Assembly: GCF_000346615.1 (NCBI RefSeq)
Contig: NZ_ANNU01000002.1
Location: forward strand, 124,001-188,000
Direction: 5' to 3'
Source of the DNA: Nafulsella turpanensis ZLM-10
Lineage (GTDB): Bacteria > Bacteroidota > Bacteroidia > Cytophagales > Cyclobacteriaceae
Length of the DNA: 64,000 nucleotides
Position 1 is the first letter of the stretch, and the number at the start of each line of letters is the position of its first letter. The notes under the pieces are model-generated. The model made no database searches. It saw only the letters and a program-made list of their open reading frames with translations, and was not told where the DNA came from. Of this stretch, positions 16,010 to 23,752 are shown in pieces. The position numbers and the translations under genes are program-made.

Positions 16010-18319
16010 TTAACGGCCGCCGAATTTATTTTTGAGGTTCTGAAGCATTGCCGCCATATCACCTTCCTCCTCTTTCGCACCGCCATTATTGCGTCGGCTG
16101 TTGTTCCGGGAATCGCCATTCCGGGAATCGCCATTCCGGGAGTCGCCACTCCGGGAACCTTTGCCTTTAGGGGCAGGAGCGGCAAAAGGATCACTTTTCA
16201 GCGAAAGGCCGATACGGTTCCTTGGCACATCCACTTCCACAACGGTAACCATGACCTGCTGCTGTACACTCACCACTTCGGCAGGATTGCTCACAAACTG
16301 ATCGGCCAGGTGGCTGATATGCACCAGTCCGTCCTGGTGGACACCCACATCGACAAAAGCGCCAAAGTTGGTGACGTTCGTTACAATGCCGGGTAACTTC
16401 ATCCCAACCTTCAGGTCGTCGATGGTATTGACGCCTTCTTCAAAAGCAAAGGCTTCGAACTGCTGTCGGGGGTCACGTCCCGGCTTTTCCAGCTCGGCGA
16501 GGATATCCTGCAGGGTAGGTAAACCCACCGTATCCGAAACATACTTTTTAAGCTCGATCTGGCTTCTTTTTTCTTTGCTGGCCATCAGCTCATCAATGGT
16601 GCAGCCTACATCTTTGGCCATTTGCTTTACAATGGCATAACGCTCCGGGTGAACGGCACTTCCATCGAGCGGATTTTCAGCATTGTGGATCCGCAAAAAG
16701 CCTGCTGCCTGCTCAAAAGCTTTATCACCCAGTCTGGGGACTTTTTTCAGCGCATTCCGCTCTTTAAAGGGGCCGTTTTCATTCCGGTAGTTGATAATAT
16801 TCTGGGCGAGGCTGGGTCCCAGGCCAGACACATACGTAAGCAGCTGCTTACTGGCAGTATTTACTTCTACACCTACCCGGTTTACACAGCTCATCACGGT
16901 ATCGTCAAGACTCTGCTTAAGCTGCCCCTGGTCTACATCGTGCTGGTACTGACCTACACCTATGGACTTTGGATCGAGCTTTACCAGCTCCGCCAGCGGG
17001 TCCATTAAGCGACGACCAATGGAAACAGCACCACGGACGGTCAGGTCCTGATCCGGAAACTCTTCCCTGGCCACTTCGGAAGCCGAGTAAATAGAGGCTC
17101 CGCTTTCGTTGACCATGACCACCAGGGGATTTCCCGGCAGTTTCAGGCTGCGGACAAAGCTTTCGGTTTCACGGCTGGCAGTTCCGTTGCCGATGGCAAT
17201 GGCCTCAATCTGATGTTTCTCGCAAAGGGTATATAGCAGATTGGCCGATTCCCCGATTTTCCGCTGCGGCTCATTAGGAAATATGGCCTGGTACTCCAGT
17301 AATTTCCCCTGCGCATTCAGGCACACCAGCTTACAGCCGGTACGGAAGCCGGGGTCGATCGCCATAACACTTTTCTGCCCGAGTGGTGCGGTAAGCAGCA
17401 GCTCTCTCAGGTTCTCTGCAAATACGCGGATAGCTTCTTCATCGGCCTTCTTTTTGGTATTGAGGCGAATTTCAGTTTCCATGGAAGGCTTCAGGAGGCG
17501 CTTGTAAGCATCTTTTACCGCCAGCTGCACCTGTTCCGCAGCCGCATTACTTCCCTTTACGAACTGGTCTTCCAGTAAATGGATGGCTCTGTCTTCTTCC
17601 GGCGCAATGTCAAGCATCAAAACCAGTTCCTTTTCTCCACGCCGCATGGCCAGAATTCTGTGTGAAGGGGCTTTTGAAACAGGCTCTTCCCATTCAAAAT
17701 AATCTTTGAATTTCTTTCCTTCCTCTTCCTTACCCGTCATTACGCGTGAACGAAAAGTTCCTTCCTTCAGGTACAGCTCACGCATACGGCTCCTGGCAGT
17801 GGCATCTTCGTTTATCCATTCGGCAATGATGTGGCGGGCACCTTCCAGCGCTTCCTCTGCACTGTTTACTTCTTTTTCACTATCCACAAACTTCCCTCCT
17901 TCTGCCTGCAGATCGAAACTGCCCTGTTCCATTATTTTTGTAGCCAGTGGCTCCAGTCCTTTTTCACGGGCAATGGTGGCTTTGGTTCTTCTTTTAGGCT
18001 TGTAAGGCAGGTAAATATCTTCCAGCACGGCCATGGTTTCGGCCCCCATTACCTTTTCCCGGAGCTCTTCCGTTAGTACCTTTTGCTCTTCAAGCGATTT
18101 CAGGATGGCTTCCCTCCTTTTGTCCAGCTCTTTTAACTGTTCGGCACGGTCGCGGATGGCGGCAATAGCCACTTCATCCAGGCTTCCGGTCATTTCTTTT
18201 CGATAACGGGCAATAAAGGGCACCGTTCCTCCCTCTTCCAGCAGGGCCATAGTTGCGGAAACCTGCCGGTTTGAAATCCCCAATTCGGAAGCAATTTTTT
18301 CAGAATAATTTTGCGACAT
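16010..18319 (-). CDS. tex: Tex family S1 RNA-binding protein
   Basis: Conserved nucleic-acid-binding protein of 769 residues related to eukaryotic Spt6, thought to act in transcription. Order: N-terminal helical Tex domain (1-200), YqgF/RNase H-like domain (about 320-450, MAIDPGFRTGCKLVCLNAQG), helix-hairpin-helix part (about 490-560, YVSGLGPSLAQNIINYR), and an S1 domain (about 640-710, VTNVTNFGAFVDVGVHQDG and HISHLADQFV). The tail after the S1 domain is a low-complexity, arginine-, serine- and asparagine-rich run built on the repeated unit GDSRN, encoded by imperfect 15-base DNA repeats. It is likely disordered and RNA-binding. Ends at a strong hairpin terminator. Confidence 0.96.
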   Translation of the reverse strand: MSQNYSEKIASELGISNRQVSATMALLEEGGTVPFIARYRKEMTGSLDEVAIAAIRDRAEQLKELDKRREAILKSLEEQKVLTEELREKVMGAETMAVLEDIYLPYKPKRRTKATIAREKGLEPLATKIMEQGSFDLQAEGGKFVDSEKEVNSAEEALEGARHIIAEWINEDATARSRMRELYLKEGTFRSRVMTGKEEEGKKFKDYFEWEEPVSKAPSHRILAMRRGEKELVLMLDIAPEEDRAIHLLEDQFVKGSNAAAEQVQLAVKDAYKRLLKPSMETEIRLNTKKKADEEAIRVFAENLRELLLTAPLGQKSVMAIDPGFRTGCKLVCLNAQGKLLEYQAIFPNEPQRKIGESANLLYTLCEKHQIEAIAIGNGTASRETESFVRSLKLPGNPLVVMVNESGASIYSASEVAREEFPDQDLTVRGAVSIGRRLMDPLAELVKLDPKSIGVGQYQHDVDQGQLKQSLDDTVMSCVNRVGVEVNTASKQLLTYVSGLGPSLAQNIINYRNENGPFKERNALKKVPRLGDKAFEQAAGFLRIHNAENPLDGSAVHPERYAIVKQMAKDVGCTIDELMASKEKRSQIELKKYVSDTVGLPTLQDILAELEKPGRDPRQQFEAFAFEEGVNTIDDLKVGMKLPGIVTNVTNFGAFVDVGVHQDGLVHISHLADQFVSNPAEVVSVQQQVMVTVVEVDVPRNRIGLSLKSDPFAAPAPKGKGSRSGDSRNGDSRNGDSRNNSRRNNGGAKEEEGDMAAMLQNLKNKFGGR
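16100..16160. repeat. 15-base repeats encoding the GDSRN tail of Tex
   Basis: Imperfect tandem copies of CCGGGAATCGCCATT inside tex. Each unit encodes GDSRN on the minus strand. The reading frame is kept because the unit is a multiple of three. Confidence 0.8.
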
Positions 18320-18430
18320 TCTTTATTTACTTTTTGCTGATTTGCGAGTGTACCATACAAAAATAACAAAAAGCCCGATGCCCCTTACTCTTGATTTTTA
18401 ACTATTTTCTCCTATCGAAAAGCCATCCAT

Positions 18431-18462
18431 AAAAAAGCACCTTTTCCTATGGGAAAAGGTGC
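18431..18462 (-). terminator. Rho-independent terminator of the 196-residue secreted protein gene
   Basis: 11-bp perfect stem GCACCTTTTCC/GGAAAAGGTGC with loop TATG; read on the minus strand it ends in a T run. It lies about 27 bases after the stop. Confidence 0.9.
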
Positions 18463-18489
18463 CATTTAGAGTATTAAATTGTCTTTTAA

Positions 18490-19080
18490 TTAAATTTCAT
18501 ATTCGGAAACGCTTTTATCCACAGCAGCCATCATGCTCCTTACATCCGTCTGCTCGTTCAGGTAACCTTTACTCACCATTCCACTGATAAACTTTCCTCT
18601 CAGCTGTTCATCCTTCAGCAATAAAACCAGTTTTTCCTGTTTTACCCTTAGCAGGTCCATTTCCATCATTTTAAAAACTATCGCTTTCCGGCAGTCCTGC
18701 GCCTCTCCGGCGGTTTTTACTCCTTTTTCCAGCACATTTGCTATAAGGCTTTTATAACTCCTCCTGCTATCTTCCACCAATTGCTCCATCCTCTTCACAT
18801 CCTTAATTCCATCGACCTGCCTCAGGAAAGCATCAAATTCTTTTTCCTTAACCTTCATGGTAGCTGCCGTGGCCTTATCCATCGAAAACAGAAAGGCATC
18901 TAATTTCTCTTCCATTATCTGCAGTACCCGCTCCCCTTCCTTAAGGGTCGTTTTATTAATATCGTAAGAAGTATAAAGGTAACGTTCTACTTTTTCCTGC
19001 ACCCCCGTTTGGGCGTTTACAGAAAAGCAGGAGAAAAGCGCCGATCCAAACAAAAAAACATAAACATGTAAGCTTTTCAT
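18490..19080 (-). CDS. Hypothetical secreted protein
   Basis: Not recognised. 196 residues. The N-terminus MKSLHVYVFLFGSALFSCFSVNAQ is a type I signal peptide (residues 1-24, cleavage after NAQ), so the protein is exported. The mature part is almost all alpha-helical and charged (YLYTSYDINKTTLKEGERVL, VLEKGVKTAGEAQDCRKA), with no cysteine pair or metal motif. An AT-rich spacer lies upstream. It might be a periplasmic helical-bundle protein; nothing in its neighbours points to a role. Confidence 0.72.
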   Translation of the reverse strand: MKSLHVYVFLFGSALFSCFSVNAQTGVQEKVERYLYTSYDINKTTLKEGERVLQIMEEKLDAFLFSMDKATAATMKVKEKEFDAFLRQVDGIKDVKRMEQLVEDSRRSYKSLIANVLEKGVKTAGEAQDCRKAIVFKMMEMDLLRVKQEKLVLLLKDEQLRGKFISGMVSKGYLNEQTDVRSMMAAVDKSVSEYEI

Positions 19081-19295
19081 ATTTGGCTAAAGATTATGAG
19101 AGAAAACAGCAGATTATTCATGCTATTCAATCTCAAATTAAATCAATAGCCCCGTTAAATACAAATACTTTAAAAAATATTTCATTTAATTGAATAACTT
19201 ATCTCTATCGTTCAGGCTGCTACCCACCTACTATATTTCCTTCCGCTATGTATGATAAAATTCCAAAACAACGAAAAACCTTTATTTGCTGATGA

Positions 19296-19327
19296 ATAAA
19301 AAAGCACAGCCTTTATAAGACTGTGCT
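19296..19327 (-). terminator. Terminator of the ureohydrolase gene
   Basis: Stem AGCACAG (19303-19309) with CTGTGCT (19321-19327), loop 11 bases, T run on the minus strand; 25 bases after the stop codon. Confidence 0.8.
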
Positions 19328-19352
19328 CCTCCTTCATTTTTATCCGGCTAAA

Positions 19353-20426
19353 CTACTTCTTCAGGTTCAGCCATCCATTCGAAACACCTGCAAGGTTTGC
19401 CAGCCGGTATAAAACCCTTGCGCCAACATTTCCATTCCAGTCACTGTAATAGCCAGGGGCTACTTCACATAAGTCAAAGCCCACAATGGTTCGGCCACTT
19501 TCCACGACCGCCTTCAGCAGGTACATGGCCTGTTCAAATTCGAGTCCACCGGGCACAGGTGTTCCTGTTCCGGGGCAAAGCTTTGGATCCAGGCCGTCTA
19601 TATCGAAGCTTACATATACCTGTTTTGGCAGCGGCTCTAATATATCCCGGACCTGCTGTTGCCAGGTTTTTCCCTCATAACTTTGCTCTTTTAGCGCCCG
19701 GTCATAAAAAATAGTTACCCGCTCCTTTTCCTTCTGCGCCAGTTGAACTTCCGCTCCGCATATATCCCTGATTCCCACCTGCACCAGTTTTTCTACCTCC
19801 TTTATTTGAAGGGCATTGTACATAATGGAAGCATGGGAATAGGTAAAGCCTTCGTAAGCCTTGCGCAGGTCGGCGTGAGCATCGATTTGAAGGATACCGA
19901 AAGCACCCTTTTCTTCAGCAATAGCCTGCATAAGCCCCAGTGGGGTGCTATGGTCGCCCCCCAGTACAACAGGAAGTTTGCCGGCCTCTATTAGCTCCAC
20001 GGCTTCTTTTTTTACCCAGGCAGTTAATTGCTCGCCTGCCTCATTTACCGAGGCAGGCAAATTACGGATAGCTTCCCGCTGGGTTGAAAGAGTATCTTCT
20101 TCCAGTGCCTTGATATAATGAGCGGCTTTTGCCCTGAGTTCGTCGCTGCGATGGAGCCACTTTTCAGAAACCGGCAGCATGGCCAGTCCCATTTTCCAGG
20201 CATCGGGAATATCGGGCTGATGCAAATCCAGCTGCGGGGAAGCCTCCAGCACTGCCTCCGGGCCCTTAGCCGTACCGGAATTATAAGAAACGGTTACTTC
20301 CCAGGGGACCGGAATCACTACCACCTGTGCCTGCTCTGGTGTAAAAGGCAAACCAAAAAGGGTACCAACGGCCCCTACTCCATTCGGATCAAAATTCTTT
20401 ATTGCTTCTTCTTTGCTATTATACAT
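19353..20426 (-). CDS. Arginase/agmatinase/formimidoylglutamase family ureohydrolase
   Basis: Binuclear manganese hydrolase of 357 residues that releases urea or formamide from a guanidino or formimino substrate. The metal ligands are all visible: His159 in GGDHS, Asp182, His184 and Asp186 in IDAHAD, and Asp275 and Asp277 in SFDIDGLDP. The sequence is longer than typical arginase (about 300) because of an N-terminal extension and an insertion around 85-135, as in the agmatinase-like proteins of Bacteroidota. Substrate cannot be fixed from sequence: agmatine is one candidate, but there is no arginine decarboxylase or histidine-degradation gene nearby. The next gene upstream, sixA, ends 140 bases away on the same strand. 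Confidence 0.9.
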   Translation of the reverse strand: MYNSKEEAIKNFDPNGVGAVGTLFGLPFTPEQAQVVVIPVPWEVTVSYNSGTAKGPEAVLEASPQLDLHQPDIPDAWKMGLAMLPVSEKWLHRSDELRAKAAHYIKALEEDTLSTQREAIRNLPASVNEAGEQLTAWVKKEAVELIEAGKLPVVLGGDHSTPLGLMQAIAEEKGAFGILQIDAHADLRKAYEGFTYSHASIMYNALQIKEVEKLVQVGIRDICGAEVQLAQKEKERVTIFYDRALKEQSYEGKTWQQQVRDILEPLPKQVYVSFDIDGLDPKLCPGTGTPVPGGLEFEQAMYLLKAVVESGRTIVGFDLCEVAPGYYSDWNGNVGARVLYRLANLAGVSNGWLNLKK

Positions 20427-20566
20427 CTGTTTAAATTATTCAAGCTTAACGGCCGCTTTACCATTGCCTCAAGGATGGCTGCTTTCAGGCTTAACCTCCT
20501 TTTTACCCGTCACTTCCCTTCCTGCCAGCTTCTATAACAAGGTACGGGCGGCTACTCACTATTAAA

Positions 20567-21070
20567 CTATACCTGGGCATATACGGCGGGAGCAATATAC
20601 TCCTGCAGGTCCATGGTTTTCCCTGAAATTTCTGCCCACTTATCTGCTTCGGTTGTCAGGCGCAGTACCCCACCAGCCTCCAGGGTTTCTACGATATTAC
20701 CTGTCAGGTATTCCACGGTATAAGGCAATACAGGGTTATGGCCGATAATAACTACCTGCTTCCATTTCTCTTCAAGCTGATTAATGAGCGAAAGCATCAG
20801 CCGGACCGAGGATTCGTATAAATCATCATGAAAAACCACTTCCTTCCCTGGCCCTAAAATTTTTTCAGCCAGCAGCTCTGCCGTTGTTCTGGCTCTTACA
20901 GCTGCACTGGAAAGCAGGGCATCGGGCTTCACTCCTTTTTCATGTAAAAAACTCGCCAGTTGCATGGCCCGTATCGATCCACTCTCCGACAATTCACGTT
21001 CATTATCTGCCTGTCCGCGAAAGGCTTCCCGTGCCAGTGAATGACGGATAAAAAACAATTCTTTCCCCAT
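20567..21070 (-). CDS. sixA: SixA-like phosphohistidine phosphatase
   Basis: Histidine phosphatase superfamily (phosphoglycerate mutase fold), 167 residues, the size of SixA. The catalytic RHSLAREAF motif starts at Arg9-His10 and the second histidine is in VIIGHNPVLP. E. coli SixA removes phosphate from phosphohistidine proteins; the exact partner here is unknown. It is divergent from topA, whose start lies about 145 bases away, so the two promoters share that spacer. Confidence 0.9.
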   Translation of the reverse strand: MGKELFFIRHSLAREAFRGQADNERELSESGSIRAMQLASFLHEKGVKPDALLSSAAVRARTTAELLAEKILGPGKEVVFHDDLYESSVRLMLSLINQLEEKWKQVVIIGHNPVLPYTVEYLTGNIVETLEAGGVLRLTTEADKWAEISGKTMDLQEYIAPAVYAQV

Positions 21071-21215
21071 TTCTCTTTTCTTTATCTAAAAAATCAATTT
21101 CAATTTCAGGAAGCCAATTTAACAAACATCCGGGAGTTAATGCGCCTCCATCTTTGCAATTTTTCATTTTATTTACGGATATTTGAAGAATCGTGCGAAA
21201 CAAAATAATTTTTTT

Positions 21216-23549
21216 ATGTCTAAAAATCTGGTAATAGTAGAGTCGCCTGCCAAGGCCAAAACAATTGAAGGATACCTCGGAAAAGACTTTAAGGTAACCT
21301 CCAGTTATGGCCATGTACGCGACCTCCCCAAGGGAAATAATGCCATCGATATAGAACACGGATTCCAGCCTACTTACGTAGTCAGCAATGATAAAAAAGA
21401 GGTAATTAAGGAACTTAAGAAGCTGGCCAAGGAAGCAGAAATGATTTACCTGGCGAGTGACGATGACCGTGAAGGAGAAGCCATAAGCTGGCACTTAAAA
21501 GAAACACTTAACTTAAAGGAGAACAATACCAAAAGAATCGTATTCAGGGAAATTACCAAAAATGCCATCCTGAATGCCATTCAAAACCCAAGGGGCATTG
21601 ACCTTGACCTGGTGCATGCCCAGCAGGCCCGCCGGGTATTAGACCGGCTGGTAGGTTTTGAACTTTCCCCGGTACTGTGGAAAAAGATTAAACGCGGCCT
21701 TTCTGCCGGGCGGGTACAGTCCGTTGCTGTGCGCTTGGTGGTGGAGCGCGAGCGGGAAATTGAACAGTTTGAAAGTAAGAGCGCCTTTAGGGTAACTGCT
21801 GAATTCTTGCTTGAAGGAGGTAAAACCCTGCAGGCAGAGCTGGGCGAACGCTTTAATACCAAAGAGGAGGCTCAGGCTTTCCTGGAAAAATGTGTAGGCG
21901 CCTCCTTTACCATCGACAGCCTCGAAAAGAAGCCCGGCAAAAGAACGCCGGCGGCCCCTTTTACCACCTCTACCCTTCAGCAGGAAGCTTCGCGCAAACT
22001 GGGCTACTCAGTTAGCCGCACCATGTCGCTGGCACAACGCCTGTACGAAGCTGGTAAAATTTCTTATATGCGTACCGACTCTACCGGCCTTTCGGACGAA
22101 GCGGTGCAAAAAGCCAGCAGTGAAATCAGGAAGTCGTATGGCGACGATTATCTGCAGGTACGGCAGTACAAAACCAAGTCGCAGGGTGCCCAGGAAGCAC
22201 ACGAAGCAATTCGCCCTACAGACTTTAGCCAGCAGAATGCAAGCAGCGACTATGCGGAGCAGCGCCTGTATGAACTCATCTGGAAGCGGACTATTGCCTC
22301 ACAGATGGCAGAGGCCCGTCTGGAGAAAACGACTGTAAAAATAGGTATCAGCGGTGTTGACCAGCAGCTGCAGGCCAGTGGCGAAGTGGTAACCTTCGAT
22401 GGTTTCCTTAAAGTATATACCGAGTCGACCGATGAGGATGGTGAAGAACAGCAGGAAGCAAAAGGAATGCTTCCTCCCCTGAAAGAAGGGCAACAGCTGA
22501 CCCTTGATCACCTGAAAGCAAGAGAAACCTTTAGCCGCCCTCCGGCTCGTTATACAGAAGCCATGCTGGTAAAAAAGCTGGAAGAAATGGGCATTGGCCG
22601 TCCTTCTACTTACGCTCCCACCATCTCCACCATCCAGAAAAGAGGATATGTGGTAAAGGAGGAGCGCGAAGGAAAAGAACGCCGCTTTACTGAACTCCTG
22701 CTTAAAAAAGATAAGCTGACGGAAAAGCAGGGAACGGAAACCACTGGTGCAGAAAAAAATAAACTCTCCCCAACCAATGTGGCGATGGTGGTGAATGATT
22801 TTCTGGTAGAACATTTTCCTAACGTGATCGACTTTTCTTTTACCGCCAGGGTGGAGAAAGAATTCGACGAAATTGCCCATGGTGAAATCGCGTGGGATAA
22901 AATGATTGGAAACTTCTACGATGGTTTCCATCAGAAGGTAGAAAACACCGAAAATATCGAGCGGGCCTCAGTAGGTTCGGCAAAGGAACTGGGTACCGAT
23001 CCTAAAACAGGTAAACTCGTTATTGCCCGCCTCGGAAAATTCGGACCTATTGTGCAACTGGGCGAAACCCCTGAAGGCGAAGAGGATGAAAAGCCACAGT
23101 ATGCCAGCCTGCGGAAAGGGCAGTTCATCGAAAGCATTACCCTTGAAGAGGCCCTGGAGCTGTTTAAGCTTCCCCGCACCGTAGGCACCTATGAAGATAA
23201 AGACATTGTGGCAGCCGTTGGCCGCTTTGGTCCTTACCTCCGGCACGATGGTAAGTTTTATTCCTTAGGCAAGGAGCACGATCCTTTAACAATCGATGAA
23301 GAAACTTCGGTGGAGCTGATAGAAGCAAAACGGAAAGCCGATGCTGAAAAACTCATTAAATCGTTTGATGAAAACCCGGAAATCCAGATCCTGAACGGCC
23401 GCTGGGGCCCCTACATAAAAGCCGGAAAGAAAAACGTAAAAATTCCTAAGGATCGTGATCCGGAGGATTTAAGCCTGAAGGATTGCCTTGAGCTGGCAGA
23501 AAAAACGCCAGAGAAGAAAAAAAGAGGCTTTACCCGAAAGAAAAAATAA
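21216..23549 (+). CDS. topA: DNA topoisomerase I
   Basis: Type IA topoisomerase that relaxes negative supercoils. The ATG gives MSKNLVIVESPAKAKTIEGYLG, the standard start, and 777 residues; an in-frame TTG eleven codons upstream is unlikely. Toprim domain first (VESPAKAK, then ASDDDREGEA around 82-91), then the catalytic tyrosine Tyr284 in ISYMRTDSTGLS. The C-terminus carries GPYLRH and GPYIKAG repeats of the Topo C-terminal type and a basic Lys/Arg tail, with no CxxC zinc ribbons, as is usual in Bacteroidota. Followed by a strong terminator. Confidence 0.97.
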   Translation: MSKNLVIVESPAKAKTIEGYLGKDFKVTSSYGHVRDLPKGNNAIDIEHGFQPTYVVSNDKKEVIKELKKLAKEAEMIYLASDDDREGEAISWHLKETLNLKENNTKRIVFREITKNAILNAIQNPRGIDLDLVHAQQARRVLDRLVGFELSPVLWKKIKRGLSAGRVQSVAVRLVVEREREIEQFESKSAFRVTAEFLLEGGKTLQAELGERFNTKEEAQAFLEKCVGASFTIDSLEKKPGKRTPAAPFTTSTLQQEASRKLGYSVSRTMSLAQRLYEAGKISYMRTDSTGLSDEAVQKASSEIRKSYGDDYLQVRQYKTKSQGAQEAHEAIRPTDFSQQNASSDYAEQRLYELIWKRTIASQMAEARLEKTTVKIGISGVDQQLQASGEVVTFDGFLKVYTESTDEDGEEQQEAKGMLPPLKEGQQLTLDHLKARETFSRPPARYTEAMLVKKLEEMGIGRPSTYAPTISTIQKRGYVVKEEREGKERRFTELLLKKDKLTEKQGTETTGAEKNKLSPTNVAMVVNDFLVEHFPNVIDFSFTARVEKEFDEIAHGEIAWDKMIGNFYDGFHQKVENTENIERASVGSAKELGTDPKTGKLVIARLGKFGPIVQLGETPEGEEDEKPQYASLRKGQFIESITLEEALELFKLPRTVGTYEDKDIVAAVGRFGPYLRHDGKFYSLGKEHDPLTIDEETSVELIEAKRKADAEKLIKSFDENPEIQILNGRWGPYIKAGKKNVKIPKDRDPEDLSLKDCLELAEKTPEKKKRGFTRKKK

Positions 23550-23566
23550 AATAAAGCTTGGTTTTC

Positions 23567-23600
23567 AAAAGCCCTGCCGGTATTCCCGGCAGGGCTTTTT
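23567..23600 (+). terminator. Rho-independent terminator of topA
   Basis: 14-bp perfect stem AAAAGCCCTGCCGG/CCGGCAGGGCTTTT, loop TATTC, ending in T residues. Confidence 0.93.
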
Positions 23601-23752
23601 ATATTCATACCGTTAGGCGGCTTTTTCCCTCCATAAAAGCTTAAGCATAACTTTTTGAAGAATATTATTTTTTATTATATTAGAAGATGATTTGTTAATA
23701 TCAGCTATGGTAGTCCATGGCGGAATAAACACTCAATCTCTCCTTCGAACCT

